From Manduca sexta (lineage: Eukaryota; Arthropoda; Insecta; Lepidoptera; Sphingidae), in the NCBI RefSeq assembly GCF_014839805.1, contig NC_051140.1:16079826-16143825 (forward strand): 64,000 nt of DNA, in the 5' to 3' direction. Positions within the stretch are counted from its first letter, which is position 1; each line of letters starts with the position of its first letter. Positions 49,694 through 61,397 of the stretch are shown piece after piece. The translations under genes were made by a program, and so were the position numbers. The notes beneath the pieces were generated by a model. It did no database searches, had not been told where the DNA came from, and saw nothing but the letters and a program-made list of their open reading frames with translations.

Positions 49694-52600
49694 TTAAACG
49701 AAGACCGCTGTAAGAAGACCCATGGCGATCGTTGCAACTGTGACGGGAAGGACGTTGGCCGAGTTGGGTTTGGACTTTTCCTGAAATTTTAAATATATAT
49801 TTTTATTAATATTTGATAATATAATATATTAAACCCAATTTCTTTAGTTAAATGTGTTGATGTTACAATATCATGATATTAATTTTTAATTCAATTCGGT
49901 TTGTAAAGTTAAACCATTTTTTTTAATGTAATGCATGACTAAAAGGCTCGAAACGCTCGTTAGTTGATGTGTTTTAGCTCTCTGGTACCCTCAAAAGGGG
50001 GATTTGAGAATAATGTATTTTTTTTATATAAAAAATTATTCGTATAGCCCGCGTTTCCCACTGACATGCACAACAACACATAAGTAATGTGTCATCTCTT
50101 CTTATTTTTTAAAGTAGGATTTCTCAAAAATGTCTTTAGTCCAGTTCAACTAGGTATTTTACTAATGAGGCATCTTGTTGAATAAAAAATAATAATTCCT
50201 ACAAAAACTGCCTTAATCGAATTTTGTCTGAGTCTGAAATACTATTCCTAATTAAAAACTCAAATTCATTATGATCATTTTTAGAACATGTGAAGTTAAA
50301 CAACACGTATTCGGTATCACATCGCGATAAACACATTACATCACATAAGCATAAAAGTCCATGTCTATAAATGGAACATTTAATTATATATTTTATTTTT
50401 ATTATAAGTTCTCAGATCCAAACACTATCTCAATACCAAAGAGTATATTTTCCCACTAAAATAAACATGCTTTTATAACTATCGTAACTTGACGTAATCT
50501 GTATAATAAATTTATTTTGCCTAATTCATTGCACTTTTAAAATTAAAGAGACCCAATACCAAAGATATAATTTTAACGATAAAAAAACTAATGGCCTTTA
50601 TACTATTTCAATAATTAAATTGTAATCCTTACTCTATTAATTCCAAAACCCTTTTATTTAAATAGGTCTCTATAATTCAAAATGAGCAGTACAAGTTCAA
50701 CATAATACAAAAACGTCACAACCCAACATAGTATTATGCGATGAAAGGACATACACAAAACATACACACACAAAATAAACTCCAATACCCATACAACTTA
50801 CACGGCCTCTAGATTTGCCTTTGTCACCGCGGGCCTGGTGGAAATATTGTGTTAAATTAGCTTAGTGTTACAAGGTATTAGTGACGAGGAGTTTTTTTTT
50901 TGAAATACAGACCCCACATCCACACCGGGGGGACAAGCGAATGGGATACTACGAACCCCCCGGCTTAACGACTGCGAGGCCCTGGAGGAAGGGAGGAAGA
51001 GAGGGCGCCGAGAAATTAACATTTTAATTTAACTAAGTGACAAAATTTTATTTCTTTAAATATTATGGTGCAGTAATTTCTTTTGTGGGACAAATATATT
51101 GGTAAATTTCGAACAAAAGTCAACTCCATAAAAGATGGCTTGCCCAGTAATAGATCAGTATTTATTACAAAGCTACTATTACTACAATTAATTTACCAAC
51201 AATTAACCTTGAGAATGTTATAAACTACGTGTGAGCATAGGTCGTTCTTGCTTCTGTCTCGCTGGATACTGTTACATAATCGTTATACACATACTTGTAT
51301 TAGAATTAATTACAGTAAAGTATTATACAAACTACATATTTTAAACAAAAATTATCTACTAACAATGAATTGTAAAAACTGTTAAATTTAATTAATAAAT
51401 AACTAAATATAACAACAATACAAAAATAAAATAAATATCTAAATGAATCAAAATAAATTGTGTTAAATGTTCCTACCCACAATTAATCAAACTTGATGTA
51501 ATCACTTCAAACTATCGAATATGTTTTGTTTATTACTTAATAAAAACTCATGTTCAACCTAGTGTAGCTTTAAAACGCAATAGTATATTGAAAAAAAAAA
51601 TGCACATCATTTCATATTGTTTCAAATCATTACTTCAATTTTGATTATTATGTCGGTTAGATCATTTTGCACATGACGTTCTAAATGACACGTGACTTAC
51701 CATGAACTCCTTGCACGGCGTCACATTGCGAATGAACTTGAACAGAGACTCGACAATATTAGCGGAAGTCGGTTTCTCGCAGGTCTCCAACACTTTCACA
51801 GTACACTCCTGCAGCGTCGTTATCTTACCGCACTGTTTCTCCTGTAATCAATTTATACAATATTGTAAACCCTATATGATTGATTCCCTCCTAGCCGAAT
51901 TTCGGCCACAGCGGCCAATTTCAACGGAGATCAGCCAGGTACGTAGGATCTATTATAGTGCACAAGTGTGTGCGCAATACACAGGTGCACTCTCTGTTCC
52001 TTCACTCTCATAGTCCGGTGAGACGGCGATGCGACATGACCGGAGAGAGATCAGGATATTAACACTATAAAGTAATTTAAAAAAAGTTGAGTGTAATAAC
52101 CCATTTACTAGCGGAATGTTTGACAGCTACATGACATTACGCGTGTCACGGGAATATAACCTTATTATTAACTACATAATAAGGTTATTTTTCCGTGACA
52201 CGCGTAATGTCATGTAGCTGTTATGTTTACCGGCAAACATTCCGCTGATAAAGGGGATAAATTCGAACAAAATATTTGTTTCATCTGTTTGTGAACATTT
52301 GAAATGTTTTTTTATAAGGACGTGGCAAAGTGACCTCGCTGAACTTGATGGTCAATGGAGTAGGATCCATGCAGTTTCGACTGATTAGAAATGATTATCC
52401 CTCACCAGTCGACACAATTATGACGTACTGTTATAATATATATATTTTGTTGAAAATATACATACATATACATAACTATACATATCAGTTGTAGGCTGAT
52501 GAGATGAGATACATAAGTAAACTTAGATTTTTGTATAATAATTTATTTTGTTCACGCGAATGTTAGACTTCAAAATGAAACTATGTTTTCGAATTTTATA

Positions 52601-55600
52601 GTGGATTCTATTTAAAATTTTTGTAAATAATTGTAAATTCAACCTGTTATTCAAGAATTGTTAAAGCTTTACGTTTCCGGAATCGGATATATTTATACTA
52701 ACCGACACGACATCCGACACGATAAATGATAACGAATATCATACATGTATGTATTTGTTACAATTTAATACAAAAAACATAGCATGTTCTTCATTACCAT
52801 TAAGGAAGGTGTGATGAAATTATTTTATCTTATAGATTTTATTCAAGGCAATACCTAAAATTCACTGAATTATAAGCATGTAAAGGTAACAATAAAAATG
52901 TCAGGCCAATAAATATGTCATTTTAAGAATATTATAATTTGAATATGCATAAAACCGTAGAAGATATTGTTAAGGTCGGCACGATTAAAACATCGGTATC
53001 ATTGCGCGAACGAAATAACAATAGGTCGTAAAAAAAAAAAAACATTTCCCAGCATATTAATGATACAAAACCCGAAGCAATGCTTGTATGGCGTATTACG
53101 GTACGACCGCCGTGATTGGGTTTTGGGTTCGATGCCAGGGTCGAGTGTGATCTCTGCCCAAGATCCGAATCCTGCAAAGGTTGCGGTTGCATGCACTTGC
53201 GCACCCGCGACCTTCGATATTAGAGAGTGAGAGTCGAATGGCGGGGTTTTAGTCGGTAGGACGGTTTATACCGGCGAGTTCGGCAGAAATCCGTAAACGG
53301 ATTTCCGCGTGTTAAAAAAAAAGAGTCGGTGATGATAGAAATTTCCTGCACATTATAATTTTTGCATCCGAAGGCAGCTGAGCCGTTGGCCCAACTGAAG
53401 ACAATTGGTAACTGACATGACTGGTCATGACCGTCGGGCACAACCAATCCACTTATCTATCTGTCTGAAGTCTAGAATTATGCCCCGCAAATAACATTAA
53501 GATCGCCCCTTATTACACAGTTCATTAGCTGGTGAAATGTGATAACACCTGATTAGCCTTGAAAAGAGATATGATGATACTCTGTTATGATAATGAATGT
53601 TTTTTGCACTTTCAGCGCCTGACATTACATCGATACTGTAATAACGACTTAATCAATGCATTAATTACGTGAATTCTACATAAGATTCCTCACAGCTCGC
53701 GCGCGGACTGTATGTATGTGTATGGTGTGTACCACACAGTCTTTTAATGTTGTTGAGGTAGAGTTGATGTCAAAGGCGACCATTTAGCGATTGTTGTTTA
53801 TTTGAGTTTACAAAAGTTGATTATTAAAAATAGTTAAAATGTTAGTCATGTTGATTGCACGATGGCTTTAGGTGAACTGAACGCGAATACATTGATATAA
53901 TGAAAATGACATAGTAACGTAAAATGCTGAATCGCCCGTGCAACTATAGGTACACGGCGAGTTACAATGTGCGGTTTGTATAGCATAAACCGTACAGTAT
54001 GTAATAAGGAGGCACTCACGTCAAAGGTCAGTGTAGGCAGGTCTCCGGTGGCGATGTTGTCCACTTTGAAGGATACGTCTTCATCAAGGGTCTTGTTGGC
54101 GCACGCCTCCAGCTCCGGCCGCTTTTCCTGGAAGCACTCTTGACCACCCTCGGCAATGAACACTGGAACAAATCAATTAGTATTATCAATTTCAACTTAT
54201 ATGGTGGTCTGTACTCGTTGGTCTTTGCATAATATGTTGTCGCTTAGCACGTTTTTTTGTGTCAAGCGACAGTTCTGCCACTTTGTTTTGATTATATATT
54301 CTTCATCACTACAATTTAAGAAACCGAAAAAGTAGCACTAAATATTGAAGATATAATTGATAAGTTCAACATTAATGTCCCAATTGAGATCTAAAAATAT
54401 TAAATTATAAATTTATTCCATTAAATTATAATCATTGAATATGGATGTACCACGTAGCAAGGGTTTTGAACGTTATGTTTTTTATGCTTTACACTTCTGG
54501 GTGGCGTTGTTAATATTATTTATGCGAGGTACCAGACTTTACATCAAATTCCTAGTAAAGTACGCCGTAAAAATTACCGCCCAATTCACGATTACAAACA
54601 CACCCCTTTTATGCCCGAAGAGGAAGGCAGAGGCGCAACTAATGTACCCACTTTAAGCCGTGTGTATTCCGTCCCATAGTGTGATAGGCAGCGAGCCAAT
54701 CACCATATAAGGCACAAATTTATAAAACACAATATTAGTGCCCGACCCGGGGATCGAATCAGACCTCAGCACTGCAGCCGTACTGTCAAACAAATACGCC
54801 ACAGACGCAACACGTGTTAACCATTCCGTTCTAGATATAATTAATGCACTCACGCGCTATCCTGTCACCCTCTTTGTAGCAGATGAAGTCAACCAGCTGG
54901 TTGGTGACGTTGTGGACAGTCTTCATGTTCTTGCGCTCCTCATCAGCGAAGCACGGGTTCGTGGCCTGCTCGAGGGTCTTGAAGCAATTTGTAAACACCG
55001 GTGTCTTCTTGCAATACCTGGGGTACATGAAAAAATATTGTTTCCGAGTGGTGGACCAATATTTTTTAAATTAAGCCTGACCTGTTGATGCATCTGGTAA
55101 ATAGACATTGTCATCGACATGGGCAGTGCTAGGGGTACAGCCACATTGGTGTTTAATTTTAAAACTATATAAGTTTTAAAATTTGTAGACAAAACACCTA
55201 ATGGGAGGAAACATTCTCTCGGTGGCCGTCAGACTATCAAGGCCTCTGCAGAGTTCTTGACTCGAGGCATTATAATAAACGAATATTTTTGGTCATGTTA
55301 AAGGTACGAATAGCGTCATTGTTATTTAGTGTAGTTTAGAATTACAACGTATGTTTTGACTACCTCAGTTGCGTGGTAGTATGACCATGCTCACTTGACG
55401 CGTCAGTCGGTATTACTTATATTATTAGTAAAGGCCAAGGAAAATTTCCATCACCAAGAATTGGCATCCTTTGATGATTGGCACAATTATGCCGGTCTTA
55501 TTGATTGTTTCATCACGCTTCGCCTGAAGGACCCAATCCTTTATGTTACACGAAAACTTACTTTTGGAACACTTCGTCGACGGTGCCGTTCGGTTTGGCA

Positions 55601-55674
55601 TCTTCGATCTCTCTTTGTAACACTTCTGTGTCCACTATACCCTGCACACACTGTATGAAATTCGTGAACGCGTT
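49694..55674 (-). CDS. DUF1397 paralog with membrane-anchor tail, gene B (5' part missing)
   Basis: Five minus-strand exons, in transcript order: 55,674-55,562, 55,017-54,854, 54,162-54,020, 51,841-51,701 and 49,780-49,694 (TAA at 49,696-49,694), all GT-AG and in phase, giving 215 residues. They align with gene A exons 3-7; the first, second and fourth match in length exactly (113, 164 and 141 bases), and the third is 21 bases longer. All eleven cysteines expected from exons 3-6 of A are kept. Sequons are NGT, NVT, NKT and a further NVT. The last exon encodes EKSKPNSANVLPVTV... ending in a hydrophobic run with nothing after it, which looks like a GPI-attachment signal or a C-terminal membrane segment; gene A ends in just Lys-Asp here. 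The signal-peptide exon and exon 2 are not found, so they probably lie beyond the right edge. Function unknown. Confidence 0.88.
50890..51012 (+). repeat. GC-rich repeat-like insert in gene B intron
   Basis: A T-run followed by a GC-rich stretch ('cacaccggggggacaagcga', 'ccctggaggaagggaggaag') inside AT-rich intron. It looks like a TE piece but has no second copy in the window, so the class is unknown. Confidence 0.4.
52096..52260. mobile_element. MITE forming a nearly perfect long hairpin
   Basis: Two arms of about 70-80 bases are inverted copies. The shared arm includes 'gcggaatgtttg', 'acagctacatgacattac', 'gcgtgtcacgg' and 'ataaccttattat'. The right arm carries an extra 11 or so bases ('ccggtaaacat' in arm orientation) that the left arm lacks. 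A loop of about 10 bases lies near 52,172-52,181. The arms continue outward, with a few mismatches, to about 52,096 and 52,260. No coding capacity, so a non-autonomous foldback DNA transposon. It sits in the gene B intron between exons 5 and 6. Confidence 0.85.
53075..53335 (+). repeat. tRNA-derived SINE, third family
   Basis: An A-box-like 'atggcgtattacggtacgac' is followed about 35 bases later by the B-box 'gggttcgatgcc'. A GC-rich body and a final A-run (53,313-53,321) follow. It lies antisense to gene B in one of its introns. Frames through it are not genes. Confidence 0.65.
54600..54820 (-). repeat. tRNA-derived SINE (copy 4)
   Basis: Reverse copy of the 4,262 family: 'cccgaagaggaaggcagagg', 'gtgtattccgtcccatag', 'gcgagccaatcaccatat', then 'gcccgacccggggatcgaat' (reversed B-box). 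It lies 35 bases from the end of gene B exon 4, inside the intron. Confidence 0.8.
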
Positions 55675-55875
55675 CTGAAACAAAAAAAATCGTTTTCAAT
55701 ACATACTATACCATTTAAATGGATGGTAATGTGTAATAGCCCTGGGGATAGCATTTCTTATTAATTTTTCGACATCATATGGAGTGAAGATGATTTTTTT
55801 TACCTGTCATATTGCGTTATCTATACTTCTATACTATTATATAAAGCTGAAGAGTTTGTTTGTTTGTTTGAACGC

Positions 55876-58573
55876 GCTAATCTCAGGAACTACCGGTCCT
55901 AACCGAAAAATTCTTATTGCGTTGGACAGCCCTTTGTTCGTGGAGTGCTATAGGTTATATATCATCACGCTATACCCAATAGGAGCGGAGCAGTAATGGC
56001 TCATCTCAGGAAATACCGGTCCAAACTGAAAAATTCTTTTTGCGTTGGATAGCCCTTTGTCCGTGGAGTGCTATAGGCTATATATCATCACGCTATACCC
56101 AATAGGAGCGGAGCAGTAATGGCTAATCTCAGGGACTACCGATTCAAACTGAAAAATTCTTTTGCGTTGGATAGCTCTTTGTTCGTGGAGTGCTATAGGC
56201 TATATATCATCACGCTATACCCAATAGGAGCGGAGCAGTAATGGCTAATCTCAGGAACTACCGATTCGAACTGAAAAAATATTTTTGTGTTGAATAGTCC
56301 TTTGTTTTTGGAGTGCTCAAAGTCATATATCATCACGCTATGACCAATAGGAGCGGAGCAGTAATGGCTAATCTCAGGAACTACCGGTTTCAACTGAAAA
56401 ATTCGTTTTGTCTTGGATAGCCCTTTATTTGTGGACCGCTATAAGCTATATATCATCACGTTATGACCAATAGGAGCGGAGCAGTAATGGCTAATCTCAG
56501 GAACTATCGGTTTGAACTGAAAAAATCTTTTTGTGTTGGATAGCCCTTTGTTCCTGGAGTGCTATAGGCTATATATCATCACGCTATACCCAATAGGAGC
56601 GGAGCAGTAATGGCTAATCTCAGGAACTACCGGTCCAAACTGAAAAATTCTTTTTGCGTTATATAGCCCTTTGTTCGTGGAGTGCTATAGGCTATATATC
56701 ATCACGCTATATTCAATAGGAGCGGAGCAGTAATGGCTAATCTCAGGAACTACCGATTCGAACTGAAAAAATATTTTTGTGTTGGATAGCCCTTTATTTG
56801 TGGACCGCTATAAGCTATATATCATCACGCTATGACCAATAGGAGCGGAGCAGTAATGGCTAATCTCAGGAACTATCGGTTTGAACTGAAAAATCTTTTG
56901 TGTTGGATAGCCCTTTGTTCCTGGAGTGCTATAGGCTATATATCATCACGCTATACCCAATAGGAGCGGAGCAGTAATGGCTAATCTCAGGAACTACCGG
57001 TCCAAACTGAAAAATTCTTTTGCGTTGGATAGCCCTTTGTTCGTGGAGTGCTATAGGCTATATATCATCACGCTATATTCAATAGGAGCGGAGCAGTAAT
57101 GGCTAATCTCAGGAACTACCGATTCGAACTGAAAAATTATTTTTGTGTTGAATAGTCCTTTGTTTGTGGAGTGCTCAAAGTCATATATCATCACGCTATA
57201 CCCAATAGGAGCGGAGCAGTAATGGCTCATCTCAGGAAATACCGGTCCAAACTGAAAAATTCTTTTTGCGTTGGATAGCCCTTTGTCCGTGGAGTGCTAT
57301 AGGCTATATATCATCACGCTATACCCAATAGGAGCGGAGCAGTAATGGCTAATCTCAGGAACTATCGGTTTGAACTGAAAAAATCTTTTGTGTTGGATAG
57401 CCCTTTGTTCCTGGAGTGCTATAGGCTATATATCATCACGCTATACCCAATAGGAGCGGAGCAGTAATGGCTAATCTCAGGAACTACCGGTCCAAACTGA
57501 AAAATTCTTTTTGCGTTATATAGCCCTTTGTTCGTGGAGTGCTATAGGCTATATATCATCACGCTATATTCAATAGGAGCGGAGCAGTAATGGCTAATCT
57601 CAGGAACTACCGATTCGAACTGAAAAATTATTTTTGTGTTGGATAGCCCTTTATTTGTGGACCGCTATAAGCTATATATCATCACGCTATGACCAATAGC
57701 AGCGGAGCAGTAATGGCTAATCTCAGGAACTATCGGTTTGAACTGAAAAAATCTTTTTGTGTTGGATAGCCCTTTGTTCCTGGAGTGCTATAGGCTATAT
57801 ATCATCACGCTATACCCAATAGGAGCGGAGCAGTAATGGCTAATCTCAGGAACTACCGGTCCAAACTGAAAAATTCTTTTGCGTTGGATAGCCCTTTGTT
57901 CGTGGAGTGCTATAGGCTATATATCATCACGCTATATTCAATAGGAGCGGAGCAGTAATGGCTAATCTCAGGAACTACCGATTCGAACTGAAAAATTATT
58001 TTTGTGTTGAATAGTCCTTTGTTTGTGGAGTGCTCAAAGTCATATATCATCACGCTATGACCAATAGGGGCGGAGCAGTAATGGCTAATCTCAGGAACTA
58101 CCGGTTTCAACTGAAAAATTCGTTTTGTGTTGGATAGCCCTTTATTTGTGGACCGCTATAAGCTATATATCATCACGCTATACCCAATAGGAGCGTAGCA
58201 GTAATGGCTAATCTCAGGAACTACCGGTCCAAACTGAAAAATTCTTTTTGCGTTGGATAGCCCTTTGTTCGTGGAGTGCTATAGGCTATATATCATCACG
58301 CTATATTCAATAGGAGCGGAGCAGTAATGGCTAATCTCAGGAACTACCGATTCGAACTGAAAAATTATTTTTGTGTTGAATAGTCCTTTGTTTGTGGAGT
58401 GCTCAAAGTCATATATCATCACGCTATGACCAATAGGGGCGGAGCAGTAATGGCTAATCTCAGGAACTACCGGTTTGAACTGAAAAAATCTTTTTGTGTT
58501 GGATAGCCCTTTGTTCCTGGAGTGCTATAGGTTATATATCATCACGCTATGACCAATAAGAGCGAAGCAGTAA
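55876..58573. repeat. Tandem array: 22 copies of a 122-123 bp unit
   Basis: Each unit runs from 'ggctaatctcaggaactac' through 'gaaaaattc', 'ggatagccctttgttc', 'ggagtgctataggctatat' and 'atcatcacgcta' to 'caataggagcggagcagtaat'. Starts fall every 122-123 bases from 55,876 (55,876, 55,999, 56,122, 56,244 ...). Variants marked by the stretch after 'aactac' (GGTCCAAAC, GATTCGAAC, GGTTTGAAC, GGTTTCAAC) recur in order, giving a three-monomer higher-order repeat of about 368 bp. The first unit is preceded at 55,835-55,875 by the TE end seen at position 1 in reverse, so the array seems to have grown from inside that element. It lies upstream of gene B exon 3, probably in its intron. Minus-strand frames of about 66 codons are by-products of the repeat. 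Confidence 0.95.
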
Positions 58574-59695
58574 TGAAACATGTTGCAAAAACGGGGAAAA
58601 TTATTAGTTTTGAGAGCTTCCGTTGCCTGCGCTGCGTAAACTGATAAATGGGGTGGTGCTGCTGACATTAATACTATATTTGTTCTACAAAAAAGAGTGA
58701 TAAGATCTATATATTTGCTAAGCCCTAGATGTTCGCTACGAGAAATATTTAAAGAAGCAAATATAATGACATCACAATTCATTTTCGCTAACTTAGTGTA
58801 TGTCCATAAAAATATTGAAAATTTTCCAAAAGTTAGCGATATCCATAGTTGAAATACTAGAAACAAAAATAAATTACTGAATCACAAAACAAGGCTCCAA
58901 AAGATCTGCAAGTCTTTTAAGGGTTACTGTATACATTTTTATAACAAAGTTCCCACTGAGATCAAATCCTTAAATATTGCGAAATTCGAAGCCACTATTA
59001 AGCGCAAGTTGTGTAATAAAGCTTATTACAAGATCTCAGAATACCTAGAGGATATAAATGCCTGGGACTAGGCATTTTTGTGTGATTGTCTTTGGAATCA
59101 TGTCACTTGATCGAGATATATATATATATATATTTTTTTTTTTCTTCTTTCTCTTTATTTGTAAAATAACTGTAAGCGGCTTGGGTATGAAATACTCTCT
59201 AACTGTCTGTACCTGCGGCGGCGTCGTGTGACGGGTCGGCCACATCCCTACAATATGGTTGAGGAGGCCGATGGCTGGCACATGCGTCATACTCGTGAAC
59301 GGGTGCTGCTTGTGTGGACTGTTCTGCCCATTTCGCTTACATTTCTAATTTCTAATTGCTAGAGGTGCTGGGAGGAAATAATTATAAGGATAATAGAGAA
59401 ATTTCATGATTCCTGAGAGGGTTGTGCAGTCATATAAAATTTTAAATTAATTTATTCCTTATTTCACGAGCCTATAAATGAACTGCTCTAAACTTTTTTT
59501 TTCTCTTTTCACTTTATCATGTACTGTAGTCTTTACCCTAAACTGATTGAAAAGAGCAACACCAGAGTTTGTTGCCCGTTCTTCTCTGGTGAAAACTGCT
59601 TTCCGAACTGGTGGTAGAGTTAATATTGACGGAATCTAAATAATGTATAACATTTTACAGATTCAAATAAATCATTTCATTTCAAATAAACGGTT
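58574..59695 (+). mobile_element. 3' end of a Jockey/CR1-like LINE (5'-truncated, broken)
   Basis: From about 58,650 the plus strand encodes the end of a reverse-transcriptase ORF: WGGAADINTIFVLQKRVIRS, LSPRCSLREIFKEAN, then after one in-frame stop (58,849-58,851) LQKICKSFKGYCIHFYNKVP and KAYYKISEYLEDINAWD, ending near 59,070. The 3' UTR follows, including the block 59,525-59,670 shared with 37,395-37,560, and a tail of repeated ATTTCA-like units near 59,680. The in-frame stop marks it as dead. The first bases (58,574-58,640) may still belong to the element behind the tandem array. Confidence 0.8.
59116..59153. repeat. (TA)n/T-run microsatellite
   Basis: A (AT) dinucleotide run of about ten units passes directly into a T-run within the LINE 3' UTR. 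Confidence 0.8.
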
Positions 59696-59744
59696 AAAGT
59701 TATGCAACAATGATGTATGACGGGATTGTTCCACTTAAAAAGTT

Positions 59745-59960
59745 CTAAAAAATATATTATAAAACAAAGTCCCCCGCTGCATCTGTCTGCCTGAACGTGT
59801 TAAACTCAAAAACTACCCAACGTATTAAGATGAAATTTGGTATGGAGACAGTTTGTTTGGGAAGAACATAGGCTCCCGGGAAACTTCTACTTTTATAACG
59901 GAAAACTTTAGCCTGAAAAACTTTATAACGCGGGCGGAGCCGCGGGCAAAAGCTAGTGTA
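59745..59960 (-). repeat. Lepidopteran TE tail, reverse copy
   Basis: Read on the minus strand it matches 9,705-9,907: 'tagcttttgcccgcggctcc', then 'ccataccaaatttcatc', then an AT tail. Same family. Confidence 0.65.
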
Positions 59961-60700
59961 TTATATACCAAGAGCCATATTAAACATTATATTTTAATTA
60001 TACTTAGAGCTAAGCAAAAACTTGCAGTGAGATAATAATTACTCAGGAAATGGTGATTTTATAGAAACATTTTTAAACATCAAGCAAGGCATTAGATAAG
60101 TTTTAGTGTTTCAAATACATATGTCAGCCCCAAATACATATATTACATATCACACTGTCAAATGGTCGACGAACTGCGAACGAGCGTCTTTATCGCTGTA
60201 TCATATTAAATGTAAGTTTATATTTGTGTCAGTTATTTGTATTGTTTTGTTGTGACGCACAAGCAAATCGTAATAGTGTATTCATCACAATAGCTATTGT
60301 ACTATAATTCTAATGAAGCAAAAAGTTTAATATAATCAAATGACATTCTTTCCCCTTTAATTAAATATGTATTATTGATACTGTAACGTTACCAATTATA
60401 CTTACATATATACTCTGTTAACTCTTCTATTAATACATTTAATTCTTTTCTGTTAATACATTTTATACAATGTCATTTTCGCATTGCTTTACTGAATGAA
60501 ACTAGATACTTAACTTCTTGAAAAAAAACACTACAATAAGTTACTCTAACCATAGATGTAAAATAAAAAGGTATATGATTGGAACAAAATACATATCAAT
60601 AAAAAGCAATGATTTTTGGCACAATGTTACAAAAGCAAAGACGAGTTTGCGGTTCCATTCCTTAACGCTATTTAAAAATGACCCTGTCCATATACATATA
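59961..60700. other. AT-rich stretch without recognised features
   Basis: Nothing recognisable. I looked here specifically for gene B exons 1-2 on the minus strand (a signal peptide and an exon ending in phase 0) and found none. Confidence 0.5.
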
Positions 60701-60704
60701 GATA

Positions 60705-60868
60705 CTAGCTTTTGCCTACAACCTTCCAGCGTTTTTTTTTTGGATAAATAGTAGCCTATGCACTCAGGAGTAATGTAGCATCCTATTAGTGAAAAAAATA
60801 TCAAAATCAGTTTAGTAGTTCTGGAGATTAGCGCGTTCAAACAATCTCTTCAGCTTTATACATTAGTA
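60705..60868 (+). repeat. Lepidopteran TE tail, second type
   Basis: It starts 'tagcttttgcctacaacctt', has 'aatagtagcctatgcactc' and 'atatcaaaatcagtttag', and ends 'ctcttcagctttatacatta', the same end as position 1-51. Confidence 0.65.
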
Positions 60869-61397
60869 TACATTATAATTTTTTCTAATATCATAACGGT
60901 CTACTAAAAGTTATTTTTCAAACGTCCTCGTCGATGCATATAAAATCCCTGCTCTGTATAATAGAGCTCGACAGTTTTCCAATAACGCGAGTCAGCTGTA
61001 GACCGGCAGGGCTATTACGTAATTTGCAATAGCAAAGCGATCGCAAAAATTGTACAATTTTTGCTTTCAAATGGCTAAAACGTCAAATTCGTATTACCTA
61101 AGAGCAAAACAAAGCGATAGCAAAGCAAACGGTTTTTAACACAGTGCTGCCTCTGTCGAACAATCGGTAAAGTAAAACAGCATTCAATCTCTATAGACAC
61201 AGCAGATTTTGGTATTACGTATGAGTTTTAAGAGCGATCGAATAGCGATCAGCGAACAAATACAACTGTCAAATAGCAAATGGTAAATCATTGATTGTTG
61301 GTCGATCGCTCGCTGATCGCTCAGTTCGTAACGCTGTTTATTAATAGTTTTAATTTGATTATTAAGGGTTTTTGTTTCAATTTGTGCCTATTTGGAT

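Noticed and set aside
53075..53335. Possible tRNA gene
   Set aside because: A- and B-box-like sequences are present but no cloverleaf is evident; a SINE with an A-rich tail explains it better.
56193..58110. Two nearly identical 66-codon minus-strand frames
   Set aside because: They are by-products of the 122-123 bp tandem array; the frame breaks wherever units differ in length.
55876..58573. CRISPR-like array
   Set aside because: The units are 122-123 bp with no conserved-repeat and unique-spacer structure, and the DNA is from an animal nucleus.
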